Below, piece after piece: positions 42,211 to 50,675 of a stretch of DNA of 64,000 nt. A program made the position numbers and the translations under genes. Numbering within the stretch: the first letter of the stretch is position 1; each line of letters starts with the position of its first letter. The stretch is from positions 2,542,001 to 2,606,000 of the forward strand of contig NZ_PEFE01000001.1 of assembly GCF_002754315.1 (NCBI RefSeq). Direction: 5' to 3'. The stretch comes from Flavobacterium sp. 11 (GTDB lineage: Bacteria > Bacteroidota > Bacteroidia > Flavobacteriales > Flavobacteriaceae). The notes under the pieces were generated by a model. That model searched no databases and was not told where the DNA came from. It saw nothing but the letters and a program-made list of their open reading frames with translations.

Positions 42211-42244
42211 AAAAAAGGTCAACTGTAAAGTTGAACCTTTTTTA
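42211..42244. terminator. Intrinsic terminator, right flank of the surface locus
   Basis: AAAAAAGGTCAAC (42211-42223) pairs with GTTGAACCTTTTTT with one bulged base. It is the near-copy of the hairpin at 31225-31259. It serves the fibre operon and the converging anti-sigma gene. Confidence 0.85.
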
Positions 42245-42266
42245 GTATTACAGAAAAAGAGATGAT

Positions 42267-43052
42267 TTACACTTTTCCTAATGTATATAATTGTTCCATT
42301 GTAGGAGTTAAGCTTCCACCTTTTGGCTCAAGTGTGATTCCAAAAGCTTCTGCTTCATTAGCATTATTCACAGCAAATAATTTTTGCTCATTTGCATCAA
42401 AGTTTTCCAATAATCCAATGCTTGTAGGAGTCAATGGGCTTAATTTTAATGCCCAAACCTGATAAACCATTCCTTCTGGTGGCTCCGGTAAACCTGCTGC
42501 ATCAATATAGACTACTTTAGTATCTTGATTCCAATATACTTTTGCAAAAGATTCTGGAGCAACTACTTGTCCACCAAGTGCTACAACAGTATTTTTAGTG
42601 TCTCTTACAACCGCTAAACTCGTTTCGTTAGCCGTGTTTTTTAATTTTAAGACATTAAATTCTTTCTCTAATTTAGCTTTCTCAACTTCAGTATTGGCTA
42701 CTTGCGTAGTAGTTTCATCTAATTGATTGTATTGATATCCAATACCAACCAATAATAGAATTGCTGCTGCCCAACCAACATATTGTGACCAATTGCTGGT
42801 AGGCTGTAACTCGATTACTTTAGCATGTTTGAGTTCCAGTTTAGCTTTAATTTTTTCATAATTAGCCACAGAATGAAACGGTGAAAAGCTAGATGATAAA
42901 GCAACAATGGCTTTTTCTATCGCTATAATTTCGTCGTTAATTTCCGGGCTGTTTTTCGCCATGGTGCTTACTTGTTCGTTTTCGGGTTCACTTAGTAAAC
43001 CGTAAACATAAAGCTCCAGGATTCCTGATTCTATATATTCTTTTGTTTCCAT
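42267..43052 (-). CDS. Anti-sigma factor, RskA-like
   Basis: The 261-residue protein has a cytoplasmic N-terminal helical domain (KEYIESGILELYVYGLLSEP) with the anti-sigma-factor pattern, one membrane helix near residues 88-107 (YVGWAAAILLLVGIGYQY), a coiled-coil segment (EVEKAKLEKEFNVLKLKN) and a periplasmic RskA C-terminal domain (KVYWNQDTKVVYIDAAGLPE, then GMVYQVWALKLSPLTPTSIG). Such proteins hold an ECF sigma factor at the membrane until proteolysis. The ATG overlaps the sigma stop (TAATG), so the pair is coupled. It probably controls the divergent genes at 43813 onward. Confidence 0.9.
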   Translation of the reverse strand: METKEYIESGILELYVYGLLSEPENEQVSTMAKNSPEINDEIIAIEKAIVALSSSFSPFHSVANYEKIKAKLELKHAKVIELQPTSNWSQYVGWAAAILLLVGIGYQYNQLDETTTQVANTEVEKAKLEKEFNVLKLKNTANETSLAVVRDTKNTVVALGGQVVAPESFAKVYWNQDTKVVYIDAAGLPEPPEGMVYQVWALKLSPLTPTSIGLLENFDANEQKLFAVNNANEAEAFGITLEPKGGSLTPTMEQLYTLGKV

Positions 43053-43582
43053 TATACTTTCAAATAATTTCTTAAGTCATTAATACAATTTCTATTTTGT
43101 GTTTTTACTGTTCCCAAAGGAATCGCCAATTCATCAGAAGCTTCTTGTTGGGTATAGCCTTTAAAAAACAGTAAATCTATTATTTGAATACATTTTGGTT
43201 TTAGTCTTTTTACAAACTCTTGCAATCCAATAGTATCCATTTTGTCGACCAGTTTAGAACTGTCTTCAAAGTGATTTACGAAATTATCTGTAGAAAGGTT
43301 TTTTTGACTGTTATTAAAATTTTTTGAACGCAGTTTATCTATAGAAGTGTTTCTGGCAATATTCAGGATCCAAGTGTAGAATCTTCCTTTGCTCTCATGG
43401 TAAGAATCAATATTCTTCCAAATTTTTACAAATACTTCCTGAAGCACGTCTTCTGCTTCTTCTCTGTTTTTTACGAGAACATTTATAACCGAAAATAAAC
43501 TTTTGGAATACATATCATATAGATGTGTAAATGCCCTTTCGTCTTTCTTATAAATTAATACTAATAACTCTTCTTGACTCAT
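43052..43582 (-). CDS. ECF-type RNA polymerase sigma factor
   Basis: The 176-residue protein has sigma region 2 (AFTHLYDMYSKSLFSVINVL, EDVLQEVFVKIWKNIDSYHE, then RFYTWILNIARNTSIDKLRS) and region 4 (GYTQQEASDELAIPLGTVKT with NRNCINDLRNYL). This is an ECF sigma factor of the group cognate to RskA-like anti-sigma proteins. It is divergent from the DUF4331 gene cluster across 230 bases and is expected to recognise its own promoter and the promoter of that cluster. No promoter match could be assigned. Confidence 0.93.
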   Translation of the reverse strand: MSQEELLVLIYKKDERAFTHLYDMYSKSLFSVINVLVKNREEAEDVLQEVFVKIWKNIDSYHESKGRFYTWILNIARNTSIDKLRSKNFNNSQKNLSTDNFVNHFEDSSKLVDKMDTIGLQEFVKRLKPKCIQIIDLLFFKGYTQQEASDELAIPLGTVKTQNRNCINDLRNYLKV

Positions 43583-43812
43583 ATCTTACTATTTTACTTA
43601 TACAAACTTATACAATCTTATTTAGAAATGATTGATTTAATGATTGTCAAGATAATAAAAAAATTAAAACTAAAATAATTATATTTTATTTAAGTATTTA
43701 AGTAATTGATTATCAATTATTTAAATATTTAATTGATTTTTTATTAAGATTTTTAAAACCAAAAGAAACACTTTCCCGTAAATGCCTTTATAACCTTTTA
43801 ATTTATAACAAA

Positions 43813-44466
43813 ATGAAAAAAACAAAAATGATTTTAGGTCTATCGCTAGTGGCGATTTCGGGCTTAATATTAGTAGCAGCGGATCACATAGATGCTCCGG
43901 CTACAATGTCTGGCGATGCGGGTGATATTACTGATGTGTACGCCTTTCAAGGTCAAAACACAAGTAATTTAGTATTTGCAGTAAACACTCAAGGATTGTT
44001 AAGTCCTAATGCTACAGGTGCTGCTACATTTAAAGAAAATGTAATGGTTGAGATCAATATTGATAACACAGGTGACAATGTTGAAGATTTAGTGATTCAA
44101 GCAATCAAGAGAGATGACAAAATGTATTTCTTCGGACCAGTTGCTCCGGGAACAACAGGAACATCAAGTACAGTTAAAACGACTGCTGCTACAGGAAATG
44201 TTACAATTTCTACTTATGGTGCAACAGCTTTAACTGCTGAACAAAACGGAATGAAATTTTTCGCAGGACCAAGAGACGATCCTTTCTTCTTTGATTTAGG
44301 TCAATTTAAAGCAATCCTTGGAGGAACTGCTTCAGGATTTAATAATCCGGGTGTTGACACATTTGCAGGAACTAATGTAATGTCAATTGTAGTAGAAGTT
44401 CCAAAAACAATGTTAGGTTCTTCAAGCACAATAAATGTTTGGGCTGAAACTAAGAAAAAACAATAA
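43813..44466 (+). CDS. DUF4331 family protein, N-terminal type
   Basis: The 217-residue protein begins with a signal peptide (KKTKMILGLSLVAISGLILV) and the DUF4331 opening DHIDAPATMSGDAGDITDVY with AFQGQNTSNLVFAVNTQGLL. Later come VMVEINIDNTGDNVEDLVIQ and FFAGPRDDPFFFDLGQFKAI, all typical of the family. The function of DUF4331 is unknown; the proteins are secreted and beta-rich. It is divergent from the ECF sigma gene and is followed after 72 bases by a second protein that carries the C-terminal part of the DUF4331 pattern, so the domain seems split. Confidence 0.88.
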   Translation: MKKTKMILGLSLVAISGLILVAADHIDAPATMSGDAGDITDVYAFQGQNTSNLVFAVNTQGLLSPNATGAATFKENVMVEINIDNTGDNVEDLVIQAIKRDDKMYFFGPVAPGTTGTSSTVKTTAATGNVTISTYGATALTAEQNGMKFFAGPRDDPFFFDLGQFKAILGGTASGFNNPGVDTFAGTNVMSIVVEVPKTMLGSSSTINVWAETKKKQ

Positions 44467-44538
44467 TTATTTTATTAAAAAAGTAAAAACATGAAATCGA
44501 ATATTTACGATTTCCAAAACACTTAAAATATAAAGATC

Positions 44539-45090
44539 ATGAGTAAAACAAATAAATTCAAAATTATAACAATCGCGCTAGTAGCTGCAGTTGTTTCAGT
44601 AAATTGTGATAATGACGATTCAAACGGTGGTTCTGTAAGCCTAGATTTTTCAGGAACTTATGTTCAGCAAGATCAAATGGCAAGACCGGCAATCAATACT
44701 GTATTCGTTGCTTCAGGGCAACCTAAAGATGATTTTAATGCTGCAATTCCTTCGGCAATGGGAGCTAAATATCAACCTATTTTTCAATCTAGATTATTAG
44801 CTTTGAATTCTGCATATACTACTAATGCTTTAGGACAAACAGCTGCTCAGCTTACAGGTCTTTTGGCTACAGATGTATTAGGAGTTTCTAAAACAGCAAA
44901 AACAACTTTCTTTGACGGAACTAATATCTTAACTGGTAGAGCTTTGGCAGATGATGTAATTGATGTTGAATTATTATTAATTTTTGGTGGTTCAGCTGGT
45001 ACTTCTAACCCAGGTCTTACTAAAGATAATGTAAATGCAAATGATAAAGCATTTGGTACAACTTTCCCTTACTTAGCTTCTGCTTGGTAA
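44539..45090 (+). CDS. DUF4331-related lipoprotein, C-terminal type
   Basis: A 183-residue exported protein. The N-terminus ends with the lipobox-like VVSVNCDNDDS (Cys near residue 23), so it is a likely lipoprotein. The C-terminal 60 residues (GRALADDVIDVELLLIFGGS followed by NVNANDKAFGTTFPYLASAW) match the C-terminal block of DUF4331 proteins, with PYLA near the end. The middle has an AINTVFVASGQPKDDFNAAI segment. The two neighbouring proteins may together form a DUF4331 unit. It has a strong terminator but the TPR gene follows closely, so some read-through is possible. Confidence 0.85.
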   Translation: MSKTNKFKIITIALVAAVVSVNCDNDDSNGGSVSLDFSGTYVQQDQMARPAINTVFVASGQPKDDFNAAIPSAMGAKYQPIFQSRLLALNSAYTTNALGQTAAQLTGLLATDVLGVSKTAKTTFFDGTNILTGRALADDVIDVELLLIFGGSAGTSNPGLTKDNVNANDKAFGTTFPYLASAW

Positions 45091-45100
45091 TATTTTCTAA

Positions 45101-45140
45101 AAAAAACAGAGCGCTTGCAACAATTTTCGCTCTGTTTTTT
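45101..45140 (+). terminator. Intrinsic terminator after the DUF4331 lipoprotein gene
   Basis: AAAAAACAGAGCG (45101-45113) pairs with CGCTCTGTTTTTT (45128-45140) around a 14-base loop. It separates the DUF4331 genes from the TPR gene and ends ten bases before an (AAAC)11 tract. Confidence 0.85.
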
Positions 45141-45150
45141 TTATTACAAC

Positions 45151-45194
45151 AAACAAACAAACAAACAAACAAACAAACAAACAAACAAACAAAC
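45151..45194. repeat. (AAAC)11 tetranucleotide microsatellite
   Basis: Eleven uninterrupted AAAC units lie between the terminator at 45101-45140 and the ATG at 45209 of the TPR lipoprotein gene. A gain or loss of units would shift the distance between any promoter and the start, the usual layout of contingency tracts. The tract ends 14 bases before the start codon. Confidence 0.95.
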
Positions 45195-45208
45195 AAAACA
45201 ATTAGAGT

Positions 45209-46504
45209 ATGAAAACTTTAAAAACAATATCATTTTTAGTTTTCACAATCCTATTCATATTCGGTTGCGAGACTAAATCAGAACAAATTACAAAGGCTGA
45301 AGACTATAATAAATATTTGACTTTAAAGGAAAATAAATCACTGACTTTTGCATACAAAGAAATTGATTTTTGGCAGAAAAAATTTGATGCAGCTCCAAAC
45401 CAAATCAGTTATTTAAGTCAATTAGCATCAAATTACAACATGCTTTTCGAATATACAGGAAACATTAAAAACCTATATAAAACGGAAGAGTTATTGACAA
45501 AATCAAACGAAGCGTATGATTATTCCAGAGTATCAACGATTCGATCATTAGCAAGAAATTACATTTCACAACACCGTTTCAAAGAAGCGTTGGAGTTAGC
45601 TAATAAAGCATTAGCAATAGGCGAAGGAAAAAAAGAAACCCAAAAATTATTGTTCGACGTTCAAATGGAATTAGGAAATTATCCGGAAGCGGTTAAAAAT
45701 CTGAACGCCATTAGAGACATGAATAGTTTTGATTATTTGATTCGCTTGGCAAAATGGAACGATCACAAAGGAGATTTGGATACAGCCATAACTTTCATGG
45801 AAAAAGCGAGAGATATTGCTGAAAAAGACGATAACAAAGGACTTAAAATTTGGTCTTATTCAAACCTTGGAGATTTTTACGGTCATGCCGGAAGAATTCA
45901 GGAATCGTATGACAGTTTCCTAAAAACATTAGCATTAGATCCTAATTATTCCTATGCTTTAAAAGGAATTGCTTGGATAGTTTTCTCTAAAGAAAGAAAT
46001 ATAAATGAGGCAAATAGAATTATTGATGCTATAGCTGTTACTCATAATACTCCAGATTTTTATTTGTTGAAATCTCAAATTGCCCAATTTAAAGGAGATA
46101 AAACCAATGAAGTAAGAAATAGAAACGCTTATTTTTCTATGATGGAGAAAAATAATTATGGCGCGATGTACAACAAATACAATGCTTTGATTTATGCCGA
46201 TGACAAAAAAACAGCTTCAAAAGCATTAGAAATTGCCAAAATAGAAGTAGAGCACAGACCCACTGCAGATTCTTATGACTTATTGGCTTGGGCATACCTA
46301 AATGTAGGCGAAAATAAAAAAGCATTAGAAATTGCTCAGAATCATGTGGTTGGAAAATCCTTTGAACCAAAGGTACAATACCACTTAGCAATGATATATA
46401 AATCAAATAATTTAGCGCTTAAAGCGAAACCTATTAAGGAAGAATTATTGTCCAGCTTGTATGAATTGGGACCTAATTTTGACAAAAAGGTAAATCAATT
46501 ATAG
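45209..46504 (+). CDS. TPR-repeat lipoprotein, 431 aa
   Basis: The protein has a lipoprotein signal (KTLKTISFLVFTILFIFGCE, Cys near residue 20) followed by many TPR-type helix pairs. Examples are FKEALELANKALAIGEGKKE, YPEAVKNLNAIRDMNSFDYL, LDTAITFMEKARDIAEKDDN, then RIQESYDSFLKTLALDPNYS and KKALEIAQNHVVGKSFEPKV. TPR proteins serve as scaffolds, here probably anchored to the inner or outer membrane on the periplasmic side. Only three bases separate its stop from the TonB receptor start, so it is part of the same uptake unit. The (AAAC)11 tract is in its leader. Confidence 0.88.
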   Translation: MKTLKTISFLVFTILFIFGCETKSEQITKAEDYNKYLTLKENKSLTFAYKEIDFWQKKFDAAPNQISYLSQLASNYNMLFEYTGNIKNLYKTEELLTKSNEAYDYSRVSTIRSLARNYISQHRFKEALELANKALAIGEGKKETQKLLFDVQMELGNYPEAVKNLNAIRDMNSFDYLIRLAKWNDHKGDLDTAITFMEKARDIAEKDDNKGLKIWSYSNLGDFYGHAGRIQESYDSFLKTLALDPNYSYALKGIAWIVFSKERNINEANRIIDAIAVTHNTPDFYLLKSQIAQFKGDKTNEVRNRNAYFSMMEKNNYGAMYNKYNALIYADDKKTASKALEIAKIEVEHRPTADSYDLLAWAYLNVGENKKALEIAQNHVVGKSFEPKVQYHLAMIYKSNNLALKAKPIKEELLSSLYELGPNFDKKVNQL

Positions 46505-46507
46505 CGT

Positions 46508-48721
46508 ATGAAAAATATTATTTTAGTGATGATCACCCTTTTTGGGTTGTCTTCCTATGGCCAAATCCAAAAAGGAAAAGTATTGGATAGCGATGGTAAT
46601 CCTGTTGAAAACGCCTACTTAGTGAACACAAATTCTGAAAGTCATGCGCATACAAATGAATTCGGATTGTTTAGCTTAGATAAAACAGTTTTGGGAGACG
46701 TTATAAAAATAACGGCGCTAGGATATAAAAAGTCAAATTTTACCATTGTTTCTTCGGATGACATAATCATTCTGGAAGATGATATTTTTAGATTGAATGA
46801 AATAGTAATCCAACCGAAACTTTCGGCTATGAATGTAATTTCTAAAATAGATTTGCAAACCACTCCGGTAAATTCTTCGCAAGAAATTTTGCGAAAAGTA
46901 CCTGGATTATTCATCGGGCAACATGCCGGTGGAGGAAAAGCGGAGCAAATTTTTCTTAGAGGTTTTGATATCGATCACGGAACAGATATTGCCATTTCTG
47001 TAGATGGAATGCCAGTAAATATGGTTTCTCATGCACATGGTCAGGGCTACGCCGATTTGCATTTTGTAATTCCGGAAACGGTAGAAAAAATAGATTTTGG
47101 AAAAGGAACGTATTATGCCAGTAAAGGGGATTTTGCAACGGCAGGATACGTTGCTTTCCAAACTAAAGATAAAATAGAAAAAAGCAGTATTGGTATCGAA
47201 ATAGGGCAATTCAACACCATGAGAACAGTAGGATTGTTTAATCTTTTGGGCAACCAAAAAACACAAAGCGCCTACATTGCCACAGAATATATTCTAACAG
47301 ATGGTCCTTTTGATTCCCCCCAAAATTTCAATAGGGTCAATCTGTTAGGAAAATATTCAGCTATTTTAAGTGACAATAGCAAGTTCTCAATCTTGGCTTC
47401 TCGCTTTTCAAGCAAATGGGATGCTTCGGGTCAAATTCCGCAACGGCTGATTGATAATGGAACGATTTCAAGATTTGGTTCCGTTGATGATACCGAAGGA
47501 GGAAATACATCCCGAACGAACTTCAGTGCAAGTTTGAGCAAACCAATTGATGAAAATACGTTCTTGAAAGCCAATGCTTTTTATTCAAATTATCAATTTG
47601 AATTGTATTCGAATTTTACTTTCTTCCTGGATGATTCAATAAACGGAGACCAAATTAAACAGAAAGAAAACAGGGATATTTATGGAATGAATGCCGAGTT
47701 GAATAAGAAAACAAAATTAAATGATGTAGATGTTTTGTTACAGTTCGGTGGAGGTTTTCGTGCAGATGCTACTAAAGATACGGAGCTTTCTCATACTTTG
47801 AACAGAAGAACAGTTTTAGAAAATATAAAATTAGGAGATATTGATGAATTTAATTTGTTTTCGTACTTGAATTCAGAATTCAATTTTGGAAAATTAATGA
47901 TTAATCCGGCCATTCGATTGGATTATTTCAAATTCAATTACCAAGATAAGTTGACTGAGAATTACAAAACACAATCGGAATCGAAAGTTAAATTTTCTCC
48001 AAAACTGAATTTCATTTATTCGCAAAATAATAATTTGCAATTTTTTATAAAATCAGGAATGGGTTTCCATTCGAATGATGCTCGAGTGGTTGTTCAAAAC
48101 AGTGGAAAACAAATTTTACCAACCGCAATAGGAACGGATGTTGGTACTATCTGGAAACCATTTCCTAAGTTAATTGTGAATTCGGCTTTGTGGTATTTAT
48201 TTTTGGAGCAGGAATTTGTTTACGTAGGAGATGCCGGAATCATTGAGCCAAGCGGAAAATCAAAACGCATGGGAGCAGAGCTTGGGTTGCGTTATCAGTT
48301 GAACGATTGGTTGTATTTTGATGCTGATGCAAATTATACTTATGCCAGAAGTATTGATGAACCAAAAGGTCAGAATTACATTCCGTTAGCGCCAGATTTC
48401 ACCACGACTGGAGGACTAAGTTTCCAGAAAGTGAATGGTTTTTCAGGAGGAATACGGTATCGTTATTTAAAAAATCGCCCGGCAAATGAAGATAATTCTA
48501 TTGTTGCCAAAGGTTATTTTATATCCGATTTAAATGTTAATTATCAATATAAGAATATCAATTTCGGAATAGCAGTTGAGAATATTTTTGATACAGAATG
48601 GAATGAAACACAGTTTGCAACAGAATCAAGGTTGCAAAATGAACCAGAAAGTGTCGAAGAGATTCATTTTACTCCCGGAACACCTTTTTTTATGAAAGGG
48701 AAAATTACCTATACATTTTAA
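46508..48721 (+). CDS. TonB-dependent outer-membrane receptor
   Basis: The 737-residue protein starts with a signal peptide (KNIILVMITLFGLSSYGQ) and a carboxypeptidase-regulatory-like domain (GKVLDSDGNPVENAYLVNTN). Then comes the plug: NSSQEILRKVPGLFIGQHAG, FLRGFDIDHGTDIAISVDGM and the ETVEKIDFGKGTYYASKGDF stretch. The rest is a beta barrel ending with aromatic residue Phe (GKITYTF). Ligands of this type of receptor with DUF4331 neighbours are not known. It lies directly downstream of the TPR lipoprotein, and the ECF/anti-sigma pair lies upstream, so this is a sigma-controlled outer-membrane uptake system. Confidence 0.92.
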   Translation: MKNIILVMITLFGLSSYGQIQKGKVLDSDGNPVENAYLVNTNSESHAHTNEFGLFSLDKTVLGDVIKITALGYKKSNFTIVSSDDIIILEDDIFRLNEIVIQPKLSAMNVISKIDLQTTPVNSSQEILRKVPGLFIGQHAGGGKAEQIFLRGFDIDHGTDIAISVDGMPVNMVSHAHGQGYADLHFVIPETVEKIDFGKGTYYASKGDFATAGYVAFQTKDKIEKSSIGIEIGQFNTMRTVGLFNLLGNQKTQSAYIATEYILTDGPFDSPQNFNRVNLLGKYSAILSDNSKFSILASRFSSKWDASGQIPQRLIDNGTISRFGSVDDTEGGNTSRTNFSASLSKPIDENTFLKANAFYSNYQFELYSNFTFFLDDSINGDQIKQKENRDIYGMNAELNKKTKLNDVDVLLQFGGGFRADATKDTELSHTLNRRTVLENIKLGDIDEFNLFSYLNSEFNFGKLMINPAIRLDYFKFNYQDKLTENYKTQSESKVKFSPKLNFIYSQNNNLQFFIKSGMGFHSNDARVVVQNSGKQILPTAIGTDVGTIWKPFPKLIVNSALWYLFLEQEFVYVGDAGIIEPSGKSKRMGAELGLRYQLNDWLYFDADANYTYARSIDEPKGQNYIPLAPDFTTTGGLSFQKVNGFSGGIRYRYLKNRPANEDNSIVAKGYFISDLNVNYQYKNINFGIAVENIFDTEWNETQFATESRLQNEPESVEEIHFTPGTPFFMKGKITYTF

Positions 48722-48754
48722 TACGCATTGAAGATTTGTTGTTTATTTGTTTGG

Positions 48755-48783
48755 AAGTCTGGCATTTTCATAATGTCAGGCTT
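48755..48783 (+). terminator. Intrinsic terminator after the TonB receptor gene
   Basis: AAGTCTGGCATT (48755-48766) pairs with AATGTCAGGCTT (48772-48783) with two wobbles and loop TTCAT, followed by a T-rich run. Confidence 0.75.
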
Positions 48784-48863
48784 CTTTGTTTTTTAACGTG
48801 TGTTTAACGAAAATAAATTTTAATGAGACAAATAATTGTCTATTTTTATAAAAAATTTTAAAT

Positions 48864-49451
48864 ATGAAAAATCTAGTATTTATTGCCACTTTTGCTTTAA
48901 TCTTATTTAGCTGTCAAAATCAGGCGCAACCTAAAAAAACTGAAACTAAAATGAGCAACGCATCAATAGCTAAAGAAACAATTTATCAGTTCAAAGTAGA
49001 AGATTTATCTGGAAACAGTTTTGATTTTGCTTCTTTGAAAGGTAAAAAAATCATGATTGTAAATACTGCTTCAAAATGTGGATTGACGCCACAATACAAA
49101 GATCTCGAAGCTGTTTATAAAGAATACAAAGACAAAGGATTAGTGATTGTAGGTTTTCCTGCGAATAATTTTGCTTCTCAAGAACCGGGAACAAATGAAG
49201 AAATTGCTACTTTCTGCCAACTGAATTATGGAGTGACTTTTCCTATGATGGACAAAGTTTCTGTAAAAGGTGATGATATGGCTGCTATTTATCAGTTTTT
49301 GACTCAAAAATCAAAAAACGGATTGAAAGATTCAACTGTGGAATGGAATTTTCAAAAATATCTAATCAACGAAAAAGGAGAATTAGAAAAAGTGATTTCC
49401 CCAAAAACTTTGGTAACAGATCCTGAAGTATTGAATTGGATCAAAGCGTAA
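48864..49451 (+). CDS. Glutathione peroxidase-like lipoprotein
   Basis: The 195-residue protein has a lipoprotein signal ending LFSC (KNLVFIATFALILFSCQNQA). It then has the thioredoxin-fold peroxidase core: SGNSFDFASLKGKKIMIVNT, the catalytic Cys in NTASKCGLTPQYKDL, VIVGFPANNFASQEPGTNEE, a second Cys in TFCQLNYGVTFPM that may resolve the disulfide, and VEWNFQKYLI. Members reduce peroxides with thioredoxin or glutathione. The canonical Gln of the FPCNQF motif is replaced (FPANNF). It acts in the periplasm or at a membrane surface and probably defends against oxidants. A strong terminator follows. Confidence 0.93.
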   Translation: MKNLVFIATFALILFSCQNQAQPKKTETKMSNASIAKETIYQFKVEDLSGNSFDFASLKGKKIMIVNTASKCGLTPQYKDLEAVYKEYKDKGLVIVGFPANNFASQEPGTNEEIATFCQLNYGVTFPMMDKVSVKGDDMAAIYQFLTQKSKNGLKDSTVEWNFQKYLINEKGELEKVISPKTLVTDPEVLNWIKA

Positions 49452-49480
49452 TTTACTGATTTAAAAAAGTAAAATATTTT

Positions 49481-49514
49481 AAAAGAGATTTTCAGTCAAA
49501 TGAAAATCTCTTTT
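49481..49514 (+). terminator. Intrinsic terminator after the glutathione peroxidase gene
   Basis: AAAAGAGATTTTCA (49481-49494) pairs perfectly with TGAAAATCTCTTTT (49501-49514) around a six-base loop, and a T run follows. Confidence 0.93.
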
Positions 49515-49556
49515 TTTTTATGGTATGAGTAAGTGTCGAATATTTTCTAAAATTTG

Positions 49557-49612
49557 AACCATTAAGAAATTAAGTTACATTAAGATTCAGAGCTTAATTT
49601 TTCTTAATGGTT
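49557..49612. repeat. Intergenic hairpin repeat, copy B (AACCATTAAG family)
   Basis: A 56-base unit starting AACCATTAAGAAATTAAG and ending TTCTTAATGGTT, with arms able to pair. It lies between the converging glutathione peroxidase and Dus genes. Copies A and C are at 10408-10471 and 56014-56081. Confidence 0.82.
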
Positions 49613-49616
49613 TAAT

Positions 49617-50567
49617 TTAAATTTTTTCATTTTTAAAAATTTCAGCTACAGCAGCTTCGTAATTTCGGATGCTTTGCGCTTTTTTTATTTTTTTCAATAC
49701 CTTATGCGGATTTGAAAACGTAGCCGAAAAGTATTCCCATAAATGGTACATTTTCAATAAAATATGTGTTGAACCAGAAAGCGATTCACTATAAATAGCA
49801 TATAAAGTATCGTGAAACGCACTGAATAGTTCCATTTTATTGGCAGGATATTCTGAAGTATTGTTTTTTATCATACTTGGTAAAAAAGGATCCGAAATTA
49901 ATCCTCTACCAATCATCCAATGGTCTATAGTAGGAAAGCGTTGTTGCATTTCATGAAATTTAGCCACCGAAGTAATATCACCATTGTAATACAGTTTATG
50001 CTTGGTGTTATCAACACATAGCTGAAACGCATCCAGATTTACGCCACCTTTATACAGTTGTTTCCCAATGCGCGCATGAATCGCAATATTTTTAATAGGA
50101 TACGTATCTAAAATAGGTAAAACATCCAGAATTTCTTCACTGTTTTCATAACCCAAACGCATTTTCATAGATACAATAATATCTGATTCATTATGTGCTC
50201 TGTGAAGAATGTTATTTATTTTTTCTGGATTACTGATTAGACCGGAACCCATTCCAGACTTGGTAACCATAGGATAAGGACAACCTAAATTCCAGTTTAA
50301 TTCTTTATAGCCCAGTTCTCGGACATACTTGGCCACAAATAAAAATTCATCGGCATCGTTTGTTATCACTTGCGGAATTACCTCTAAATCAAGATTGTTC
50401 TCCGGAAGAAGGTCTCGTTCGTAGGACGGTTTGATAGCCATTTTTCCGTTTAAGCGAATGTAAGGTGAGTAAAACGTATCAATTCCTCCAAAAATTTTGT
50501 TTTGGACATTTCTAAAACGAAAGTCGGTAAATCCCTGTAAAGGCGATGAAAGTAAGGTATAGTCCAT
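49617..50567 (-). CDS. tRNA-dihydrouridine synthase
   Basis: The 316-residue FMN-dependent enzyme has the TIM-barrel Dus signatures: SSPLQGFTDFRFRNV at the start, the GYKELNWNLGCPYPMVTKSG block with catalytic Cys near residue 99, MKMRLGY, and IHARIGKQLYKGGVNLDAF. The C-terminal IGRGLISDPFLP and HLWEYFSA are typical. The PYPMV context resembles DusC more than DusA, but the class is not certain. It reduces a uridine in the D loop or variable region of tRNA. It sits in a minus-strand pair with the GNAT gene 108 bases upstream. Confidence 0.9.
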   Translation of the reverse strand: MDYTLLSSPLQGFTDFRFRNVQNKIFGGIDTFYSPYIRLNGKMAIKPSYERDLLPENNLDLEVIPQVITNDADEFLFVAKYVRELGYKELNWNLGCPYPMVTKSGMGSGLISNPEKINNILHRAHNESDIIVSMKMRLGYENSEEILDVLPILDTYPIKNIAIHARIGKQLYKGGVNLDAFQLCVDNTKHKLYYNGDITSVAKFHEMQQRFPTIDHWMIGRGLISDPFLPSMIKNNTSEYPANKMELFSAFHDTLYAIYSESLSGSTHILLKMYHLWEYFSATFSNPHKVLKKIKKAQSIRNYEAAVAEIFKNEKI

Positions 50568-50675
50568 GAAATTTTTAGTTGTGCAAATATACTATAAAGT
50601 CTCAAGTCTTGAAGTCATAAAGTTATAAAGCCAAACATATTGAAAAAAACAAACCAAATTCTAGTTCAACTTCAA

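Noticed and set aside
46137..46406. Minus-strand frame within the TPR lipoprotein gene
   Set aside because: The plus-strand TPR pattern is clear; the complement has no features.
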